Shown: piece after piece, positions 8,060-12,671 of the stretch
How positions within the stretch are numbered: position 1 is the stretch's first letter
Layout: each line of letters opens with the position of its first letter
NCBI RefSeq assembly: GCF_009932435.1
Contig: NZ_BJOU01000003.1
Coordinates: forward strand, 1 to 12,671
DNA from: Gordonia crocea
GTDB lineage: Bacteria; Actinomycetota; Actinomycetes; Mycobacteriales; Mycobacteriaceae
Direction of reading: 5' to 3'
Length of the DNA: 12,671 nucleotides
Notes under the pieces: generated by a model
The model's database searches: none
Told to the model about the DNA's origin: nothing
Seen by the model: the letters and a program-made list of their open reading frames with translations, nothing else
Position numbers and translations under genes: made by a program

Positions 8060-8458
8060 TCAGTCCTGCTTCTGCGCCTTGCGCCAATTCTTGATGGCGG
8101 TGCCGAAGACGGTGTTCATCTTGGTGCCGACCGGCCAACCGGCGTAGTAACAGAGGAACAGGGCGATCTCCTCGAGCTGCTCGGGGGTCAGCTCCTCTTT
8201 GCCCAGTGCCGCCCCGGCTTGGATCTCCGCGACGTCGACGTGGCCGTTTCCGGCCAACAGGCCCAGGAGCAGCAGCCGACGATCACGGTCGGTGAGTGCG
8301 TCACGCGTCCACACCTCGGCGAACAGCTGATCGGCGGTGTGCGCGAAATGCAGTCCGGGACCGTCGGACATGTCCCAGCCGTACACCTCCGACATCTTCG
8401 CCACACCGCGCTTGCGGTGCTCGGTGCCCTCGCCGCCTACGGCGGTTCCTGAACTCAT
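8060..8458 (-). CDS. Carboxymuconolactone decarboxylase-family (AhpD-fold) protein
   Basis: 132 residues, all-helical in type, with the family signature LTPEQLEEIALFLCYYAGWP followed by VGTKMNTVFGTAIKNW, and the earlier LTDRDRRLLLLGLLAGNGHV. The CxxC pair used by AhpD-like peroxidase reductants is absent: only one cysteine (in LFLCYY) is visible. It is therefore closer to the gamma-carboxymuconolactone decarboxylase branch, though its true reaction is unproven. The ATG overlaps the upstream dehydrogenase stop (ATGA); the next gene's GTG starts 2 bases after this stop. A second methionine at residue 22 (MSEVYGWDM) is a possible alternative start. From memory it corresponds in position to M. 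tuberculosis Rv0771. Enzymatic function is inferred only from family and context. Confidence 0.87.
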   Translation of the reverse strand: MSSGTAVGGEGTEHRKRGVAKMSEVYGWDMSDGPGLHFAHTADQLFAEVWTRDALTDRDRRLLLLGLLAGNGHVDVAEIQAGAALGKEELTPEQLEEIALFLCYYAGWPVGTKMNTVFGTAIKNWRKAQKQD

Positions 8459-9324
8459 GCGTTGACTCCTTTGTCTTCGGCATCGGGAACACCGAATCCC
8501 GACGCGAGGTTGGCGCGGGCGATGGTGCCCAGGGGAAGGTCGACGTCGAGCTGGCGGCCCAAGGCCAAGGCCAGATCGAGATCCTTGCTGCCCAAGTTCA
8601 CCACGTGGGTGAATACGCCGTACCAGAAGTCGTCGGGATCGATCGGTGCGGTGGTGTTGCGCAGCATGATTGCCCCGGCACCGCCGGTGATGGCGTCGGT
8701 GTGGCGCACCACTTTGCCGAGTTTCTCGATGTCGATCCCGGCGGCCTCGGCCAGGCGCTGTGCCTCCGACGCCGCATTGAATGAGATGAAATGCAGGAGA
8801 TTGCGCGCCAGCTTCATCCTGGTGCCCGCGCCGACCTCGTCGCCCGCGTGGACGAGCATGTCGCCGGCCAACTTGAACGGCGGCTTGATCTGCTCATAGG
8901 CCTCCCGCGGTCCGCCGACCATGATGGCCAGCCGACCCTGCTCGGCGCCGGGTGCGCCGCCGGAGATGGGAGCATCCATCAGGTGGACACCCTGCTCCGC
9001 GCAGGTTGCCGACAGCTCAATCGCTGTCTCCGGGCTGATCGTCGAATGGACGGTGATCACCGTGCCCGACTTGGCCGTCGTGAGCAGGTCGCCGACCACC
9101 GAGCGCACCTGCGCGTCGTTGACGACGCAGATCCCGATGACGTCGGCCTGTTCGCCGAGCGCGGCCAGCGAGTCGGCCTTGGCTGCACCCTTCTCGACCA
9201 GCTTGGCGACGGCCTCGTCGGACAGGTCGAAGACGGTCAGGCCGCCCGGCCAGGCGGCGAGCCGCCCGGCCATCGGGCCGCCGATGTTGCCCAGGCCGAC
9301 ATATCCCAGACGAACGTCGCTCAT
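8455..9324 (-). CDS. 3-Hydroxyisobutyrate dehydrogenase-like NAD(P)-dependent oxidoreductase
   Basis: 289 residues, the usual beta-hydroxyacid dehydrogenase length. The N-terminal Rossmann fold has YVGLGNIGGPMAG (GxGxxG). DAPISGGAPGAEQG is the substrate-binding DxPxSGG motif, and GAGTRMKLARNLLHF carries the catalytic lysine K171, the position expected for this family. The enzyme should oxidise a beta-hydroxyacid or reduce a semialdehyde using NAD(P). The start chosen is the ATG that overlaps the SDR stop by 4 bp; the frame stays open further upstream, but that stretch lies antiphase within the SDR gene. It also overlaps the CMD-family ATG by 4 bp. It matches in order M. tuberculosis Rv0770 as I remember it. 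The physiological substrate is not identifiable from sequence. Confidence 0.9.
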   Translation of the reverse strand: MSDVRLGYVGLGNIGGPMAGRLAAWPGGLTVFDLSDEAVAKLVEKGAAKADSLAALGEQADVIGICVVNDAQVRSVVGDLLTTAKSGTVITVHSTISPETAIELSATCAEQGVHLMDAPISGGAPGAEQGRLAIMVGGPREAYEQIKPPFKLAGDMLVHAGDEVGAGTRMKLARNLLHFISFNAASEAQRLAEAAGIDIEKLGKVVRHTDAITGGAGAIMLRNTTAPIDPDDFWYGVFTHVVNLGSKDLDLALALGRQLDVDLPLGTIARANLASGFGVPDAEDKGVNA

Positions 9325-10058
9325 GGTCGGTAGACCTGCCCGCCGTCGACGTTGAAGATCTGGCCGGTGATCCAGTTGGCCTCGTCGGAGAGGAGGAACT
9401 TGCACATGCCGACGTGGTCCTCCGGCTTGCCGAATCGCTTGAGCGGCAACTGCTTGACCATGTCCTCGACCATTTCGATCGGGGTGGTGGTGCGGGTCGC
9501 CTCGGTGTCGGTGGGCCCGGGGGCAATCGCGTTCACGCGGATGTTGTTGCCGCCCAGTTCGGTGGCGAGCTGGAAGGTGAGGTTGTTGATGCCCGCCTTG
9601 GCGAGGCCGTAGAAGCCGCTGTAAAGGTAAGCGGCGGTGGAGGACTGGTTGACGATCGAGCCGCCGTCCTTCATGTGCGGGTAGACCGCGCGGGTCACCG
9701 CCAGCGCCCCGTCGAGGTTCACGCTCATGAACTTCTTGTAGTAGTCCCACGGCACGGTGATCAGGAAGTCCAGCTTCATCCCGCCGTAGATGGCGGCGTT
9801 GTTGACCAGGCCGTTGATGTTGCCGTAGCGCTCGACGGCGGCTGCGGCGAGTGCCTCGGCGGATTCCGGGTCGGAGACGTCGGTGTGCACGTACAGACCG
9901 CCGATGTCGGCGGCGACCTTCTCGCCGGCCTCGTCGTTGAGGTCGGCGACGACGACGTTGGCGCCCTCTTCGGCCAGGCCTCGGGCGTAACCCTCGCCGA
10001 TGCCGCCGGCGGCGCCGGTCACGATGATGGTCTTGTTGTCGAAGCGTCCTGAACTCAT
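9321..10058 (-). CDS. Short-chain dehydrogenase/reductase (classical SDR)
   Basis: 245 residues. It has the cofactor loop VTGAAGGIGEGYARGL (TGxxxGIG), VVADLND after strand 2 (Asp there favours NAD over NADP), NNAAIYGG, a serine pair in VNQSSTAAY, the catalytic YGLAK (Y150, K154) and VNAIAPGPTDT. Only ten residues separate the second serine from the tyrosine, three fewer than in most classical SDRs. It probably interconverts an alcohol and a ketone or aldehyde. The ATG has AGGA 7 bases upstream. Its stop overlaps the next gene's ATG. It is 147 bp downstream of the aldehyde dehydrogenase, separated by repeat array 2, so it may be transcribed from the ALDH promoter or processed separately. Its place corresponds to M. 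tuberculosis Rv0769 from memory. Confidence 0.92.
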   Translation of the reverse strand: MSSGRFDNKTIIVTGAAGGIGEGYARGLAEEGANVVVADLNDEAGEKVAADIGGLYVHTDVSDPESAEALAAAAVERYGNINGLVNNAAIYGGMKLDFLITVPWDYYKKFMSVNLDGALAVTRAVYPHMKDGGSIVNQSSTAAYLYSGFYGLAKAGINNLTFQLATELGGNNIRVNAIAPGPTDTEATRTTTPIEMVEDMVKQLPLKRFGKPEDHVGMCKFLLSDEANWITGQIFNVDGGQVYRP

Positions 10059-10074
10059 TGGGTTGTCCTATCTA

Positions 10075-10102
10075 TTGGGTTGGTTGGGTTGGTGTGGATG
10101 GG
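10075..10102 (+). other. G-rich tract, candidate two-tetrad G-quadruplex
   Basis: The plus strand carries repeated TTGGG/TTGG runs here. The stretch GGTTGGTGTGGATGG at 10087-10101 differs at one loop base from the thrombin-binding aptamer GGTTGGTGTGGTTGG, a well-known antiparallel two-tetrad G-quadruplex. All eight tetrad guanines are kept. It lies in the leader of the SDR gene, on the template strand for that gene's transcription, and directly beside repeat array 2. Confidence 0.55.
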
Positions 10103-10105
10103 ATT

Positions 10106-10201
10106 GAGGGCCCACTCGACGAGATCGAGGGCCCAGTCGACGAGATTGAGGGCCCAGTCGGCGGGAATGAGGGCCCACTCGGCGGGAATGAGGGCCCAGT
10201 C
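10106..10201 (-). repeat. 21-bp tandem repeat array, five copies (array 2, opposite orientation to array 1)
   Basis: On the plus strand the core reads GAGGGCCCAGTC or GAGGGCCCACTC at 10106, 10127, 10148, 10169 and 10190, exactly 21 bp apart. It is the reverse complement of the array 1 core. Read on the minus strand, the nine-base tails are ATTCCCGCC, ATTCCCGCC, AATCTCGTC, GATCTCGTC and a degenerate last one. The array begins 4 bases after the ALDH stop and sits between ALDH and SDR. It reads in the same sense as ALDH, just as array 1 reads in the sense of the gene it follows. Confidence 0.95.
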
Positions 10202-10205
10202 GGCG

Positions 10206-11672
10206 TCATGCCGGCCTCGCGACGGCCTTGGACTCGAGGTATTCCTCGAAGCCGGCGACGCCCATCTCGCGGCCGATGCCCGACTGCTTGTATCCGCCGA
10301 ACGGGACGTCGGCGGCGTACCAGATGCCGCCGTTGACTCCCATCGTCCCGGTGCGAACCCCGTTGACGACGTGGTTGATCCGCGTCTCGTCGGTGCCGTA
10401 GACCATGCCCGACAACCCGTACGGGGAGTCGTTGGCGATGCGGATCGCGTCGTCGTCGCCGTCGTGGGGGATGATCACGAGGACCGGGCCGAAGATCTCC
10501 TCCTGGGCCACCCGGGCGGAGTTGTCCAGGCCGGAGATCAGCGTCGGTTCGACGAAGTAGCCCTTTTCCTTGCTCGCGGGCCGACCGCCGCCGATCTCGA
10601 CGGTGCCACCCTCGTCGACGGCGAGCTTGATGTAGCTCTCGACGCGCTCGCGCTGCTTGGCCGAGATGAGCGGACCGCAGATGGTGCCCGGCTTGGCCGG
10701 GTCGTCGGCGGGCAGGCCGGCCATCGCGTCGCGCGTGGCGGTGATGGCCTCGTCGAGCTTCTCGCGCGGAACCAGCAGGCGGGTGGTGATCGCGCAGCCC
10801 TGGCCGGCGTGGGTGACGACGTTGAACGCCGCCATCGAGCAGGCGCCTCGCAGGTCGGCGTCGTCGAGGACGATGAACGCGGACTTGCCGCCGAGCTCGA
10901 GGAACACCTTGGTCAGGGTTTCCGACGCGGCCACCATGACCTTGCGGCCGGTGGCGGTGGACCCGGTGAACGACACGATGTCGACGCGGGGGTCGCGCAC
11001 CAGCTGCTCGCCCAGCGCGTGATCCGACGAGGTCACGATGTTCACGACGCCTGGCGGGAAGTCGGTCTCCTCGGCGATCACCTTGCCGACCAACGCCGCG
11101 GCCCACGGGGTGTCCGGGGCGGGCTTGAGGACGACGGTGCAGCCGGCCGCGAGGGCCGGGCCGATCTTGGCGAAGTTGATCTGGTGCGGGAAGTTCCACG
11201 GCGTGATCGCCCCGACGACGCCGGCCGCCTCGTAGCGGATCTCGCGCACGTTGGGGATCCCCATCGGCTTGGCCTCACCGAGGTCTTGGGTCCACTGGTA
11301 GTTGTCGGCGAGATCGGCGAAGTAGCCGAGGTCGTTGACCGGGCCCTCGAACTGCGGCCCGCCGGTGAGGAAGCTCGGGCAGCCGATCTCTTCGGTGGCC
11401 AGCGCGCGGAACTCCTCGGAGTGGGCGAGCAAGGCGTCGCGCAGCTGGCGCAGACAGGTGGCGCGGAAGGCGTGGTCGCGCGACCAGTCGGTGGTGTCGA
11501 AGGCGCGGCGGGCGGCGTCGATGGCGGCGTCGAGATCGTCGGCGCCGGCGTCGGCGGCCTGGCCGATCACCGCCTCCGTCGCAGGATTGACGATGTCGAA
11601 GGCGCCAGCCGATCCGGGGACGAGTTTTCCATCAATGAGCAGTTCGGAGCTGGTTTCCGGGCGCAAGGCCAT
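10206..11672 (-). CDS. NAD-dependent aldehyde dehydrogenase (AldA-like)
   Basis: 488 residues, normal for the ALDH superfamily. It oxidises an aldehyde to the acid with NAD(P). Seen in order: IVNPATEAVIGQ, AITPWNFPHQINFAK with the conserved Asn of PWNFP, VSFTGSTATGRKVM, the general base E259 in FLELGGKSAF, the nucleophile C293 in HAGQGCAITT (34 residues later, the standard spacing), QEEIFGPVLV and the C-terminal VPFGGYKQSGIGREMG. The start at 11672 has a strong AAGGGAG ribosome site 6 bases upstream; an in-frame ATG 15 codons earlier (11717) lacks one and overlaps the operator-like repeat's edge. It is transcribed divergently from the TetR gene and heads the minus-strand block. From memory it matches M. 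tuberculosis Rv0768 (aldA) in position. Substrate unknown. Confidence 0.93.
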   Translation of the reverse strand: MALRPETSSELLIDGKLVPGSAGAFDIVNPATEAVIGQAADAGADDLDAAIDAARRAFDTTDWSRDHAFRATCLRQLRDALLAHSEEFRALATEEIGCPSFLTGGPQFEGPVNDLGYFADLADNYQWTQDLGEAKPMGIPNVREIRYEAAGVVGAITPWNFPHQINFAKIGPALAAGCTVVLKPAPDTPWAAALVGKVIAEETDFPPGVVNIVTSSDHALGEQLVRDPRVDIVSFTGSTATGRKVMVAASETLTKVFLELGGKSAFIVLDDADLRGACSMAAFNVVTHAGQGCAITTRLLVPREKLDEAITATRDAMAGLPADDPAKPGTICGPLISAKQRERVESYIKLAVDEGGTVEIGGGRPASKEKGYFVEPTLISGLDNSARVAQEEIFGPVLVIIPHDGDDDAIRIANDSPYGLSGMVYGTDETRINHVVNGVRTGTMGVNGGIWYAADVPFGGYKQSGIGREMGVAGFEEYLESKAVARPA

Positions 11673-11760
11673 GGGTTTCTCCCTTGTCGGAGGTCTGGAT
11701 AACACTGTCTGGTCCATCGTCTGGACACCTGTCTAGACGTGAGTACGAATGTAGTGTAGC
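11673..11760. promoter_or_regulatory. Divergent promoter region between ALDH and TetR genes
   Basis: This 88-bp gap must hold both promoters and the control site (listed separately). Plausible but weak elements are TGGACA at 11722-11727 with TACGAA 16 bp later for the plus strand, TAGTGT at 11752-11757, and TGTTAT on the minus strand near 11698-11703. No ribosome site is visible before the TetR start, so a leaderless or very short-leader transcript is possible. Confidence 0.45.
11718..11739. promoter_or_regulatory. 22-bp inverted repeat, likely operator of the adjacent TetR regulator
   Basis: Half-sites CGTCTGGACA and TGTCTAGACG are separated by CC and are reverse complements at 9 of 10 positions. 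The right half contains the perfect 8-bp palindrome GTCTAGAC. A further partial copy, TGTCTGG, lies at 11706-11712. Length and location in the gap between a TetR gene and its divergent neighbour are typical of an autoregulatory TetR operator covering both promoters. Confidence 0.6.
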
Positions 11761-12369
11761 GTGGCTCACATGTCCACTCCTGCACCCACCTCGGTTTCTC
11801 AGGAATCCACTCGTCGCCGGCTCTCGGCCCAGCAGGCCGAGACGGTCGCCAAGCTGACCGACGCGGCCGTCGAGGTACTGCGCACCGAGGGCTTCGACGG
11901 CCTCACGGTCCGCGCGGTCGCCAAGCTCGCCGGCGTCGCCCCGGCCACCGCGTACACGTACTTCAGCTCCAAGAGCCACCTCGTGGCCGAGGTGTTCTGG
12001 CGCCGCCTGGCCGAGGGAGTCCCCGAACCCGATCCGGAGCTGTCGACCACCGACCGCGTCGTCGCGCTGCTGCGCTCGGTCGCGCTCATCGTCACCGGCG
12101 ACGGCGACCCTCGGCGGCGCGGTCACCGTCGCCCTGCTGGGCACCGACCCCGACGTCGAGCACCTGCGCCTGCGCATCGGCGGATTCATCCGCCGCCAGC
12201 TCGCCGCGGCGCTCGAGGTCGACCCCGAGAACCCCGGCCCCGTCGTCGAAGCGCTCGAAATGCTTTATGCCGGCGGCCTGGTCCATGCCGGTATGGGCCA
12301 CATGTCCTACGAGGACACCGCGACCGCCTCACCGAGGCAGCGCTACTCATCATGCGCGACAAGCGATAA
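11761..12369 (+). CDS. TetR-family transcriptional regulator, with two compensating frameshifts
   Basis: The N-terminal TetR DNA-binding domain is clear: LTDAAVEVLRTEGFDGLTVR, then AVAKLAGVAPATAYTYF and SSKSHLVAEVFWRR (residues about 30-80). The frame given is open to TAA at 12367-12369, but residues about 117-190 are read out of phase. From about 12110 the coherent protein (LGGAVTVALLGTDPDVEHLR, then IGGFIRRQLAAALEV, EALEMLYAGGLVHAGMGHMS) is in the next frame. It returns to the first frame near 12331 for RLTEAALLIMRDKR. The first shift fits one extra C in a CCC run; the second, one missing base. Corrected length is about 202 residues. Start is GTG 11761 or ATG 11770; neither has a good ribosome site. 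It probably represses the ALDH operon and the P450 through the nearby inverted repeat. The effector is unknown. Confidence 0.8.
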   Translation: MAHMSTPAPTSVSQESTRRRLSAQQAETVAKLTDAAVEVLRTEGFDGLTVRAVAKLAGVAPATAYTYFSSKSHLVAEVFWRRLAEGVPEPDPELSTTDRVVALLRSVALIVTGDGDPRRRGHRRPAGHRPRRRAPAPAHRRIHPPPARRGARGRPREPRPRRRSARNALCRRPGPCRYGPHVLRGHRDRLTEAALLIMRDKR

Positions 12370-12402
12370 CCCGACCCACCCATTCCCAGCCCAGGAGAAT
12401 CC

Positions 12403-12671
12403 GTGAGCACGACCATCGCGGGATGCAGCACCAGCTGCCATTCGACCCGTACGCCTATGACTTCCACGAGGATCCGTACCCGACCTATGCCCGGCTGCGC
12501 GCCGAGGCGCCGGTCTACTACAACTCGGACCTCGATTTTCTGGCGACCCTGTCGCGGCACGAAGACGTGCGCAACGCCTTCCGCAACAACATCGCGCTGT
12601 CCAACGCGTGGGGCGTCTCGATGGACCCGAGTGCCTATGGACCGGATGCATCGAAGTCGATGTCCTTCTGG
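12403..12671 (+). CDS. Cytochrome P450, CYP123-like, N-terminal fragment (runs off the right edge)
   Basis: From the ATG at 12423 the protein reads MQHQLPFDPYAYDFHEDPYP, then TYARLRAEAPVYYN, SRHEDVRNAF and ALSNAWGVSMDPSAYGP to the edge. This is the N-terminal substrate-recognition part of an actinobacterial P450 and closely resembles M. tuberculosis CYP123 as I remember it (DPYDYDFHEDPYP...ALSNAYGVSLDPS). Heme-binding and I-helix motifs are beyond the window. A strong AGGAG site (12393-12397) sits 5 bases before a GTG at 12403, but GTG-STTIAG is one base out of phase with the P450 frame. Thus either a base is missing near 12420 or translation starts at ATG 12423. It is 33 bp after the TetR stop and co-directional, so co-transcription is likely. 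It is likely a monooxygenase producing the alcohol used by the divergent dehydrogenases (inference). Confidence 0.82.
   Translation, partial: MSTTIAGCSTSCHSTRTPMTSTRIRTRPMPGCAPRRRSTTTRTSIFWRPCRGTKTCATPSATTSRCPTRGASRWTRVPMDRMHRSRCPS

Noticed and set aside
6597..10201. CRISPR-like arrays
   Set aside because: The unit is only 21 bp with a 12-base core, the 9-base tails are shared between units and not unique spacers, and no cas gene is present.
10071..10208. Stop-codon readthrough of ALDH (TGA followed by C) into a 45-residue Arg-rich tail
   Set aside because: The frame is open, but the repeat keeps several frames open, and there is no supporting motif or known case for this family.
10080..11702. 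540-codon frame antisense to ALDH
   Set aside because: Shadow of a convincing ALDH gene; the translation is low in motifs and begins inside the repeat array.
1..12671. Insertion sequence, transposase, integrase, tRNA or rRNA genes
   Set aside because: No such protein motifs, terminal inverted repeats or RNA-gene structures were seen anywhere in the window.

Overview
The window comes from a high-GC actinobacterium. Strong G/C third-position bias, GTG starts, gene families typical of Mycobacteriales (FadD, WS/DGAT acyltransferase, CYP123-like P450) and a distinctive 21-bp intergenic repeat together suggest Gordonia or a close relative. The genus is an inference; there is no rRNA or other marker here.

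Left part (1-1310, minus strand): the start of a metal-dependent amidohydrolase that runs off the left edge, preceded by an extended-SDR/NAD-dependent epimerase gene. Both are broken by many small frameshifts although the protein remains readable piecewise. From 1311 to 1505 lies a divergent promoter region with two palindromes.

Lipid block (1506-6591, plus strand): a phospholipid/glycerol-type acyltransferase (three apparent frameshifts near its 5' end), a FadD-type fatty-acyl-CoA synthetase, a WS/DGAT-type O-acyltransferase and an alpha/beta hydrolase. The genes are 4-5 bp apart or overlap by 4 bp, so they form one operon for activating fatty acids and making, or remodelling, neutral lipids.

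Oxidation block (6726-12671): on the minus strand aldehyde dehydrogenase, then (after a 147-bp gap) SDR, 3-hydroxyisobutyrate-dehydrogenase-like protein, carboxymuconolactone-decarboxylase-family protein and an Abhydrolase_10-type esterase. The last four are translationally coupled. Divergent from them are a TetR regulator and the start of a CYP123-like P450. From memory this order matches the Mycobacterium tuberculosis Rv0766c (cyp123)-Rv0767c-Rv0768 (aldA)-Rv0769-Rv0770-Rv0771 neighbourhood, with an extra esterase at its end here. A near-perfect 22-bp inverted repeat in the divergent gap is the likely TetR operator.

The most striking unexplained structure is a 21-bp tandem repeat. It occurs as six copies at 6597-6720 and five copies, in the opposite orientation, at 10106-10201. 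Each array starts immediately after a stop codon and reads in the same sense as the gene it follows. A G-rich tract differing by one base from the thrombin-binding G-quadruplex aptamer lies next to the second array. Frameshifts are concentrated in 1-1740 and 12100-12430 and absent between, which suggests either sequence error at the edges or local decay.
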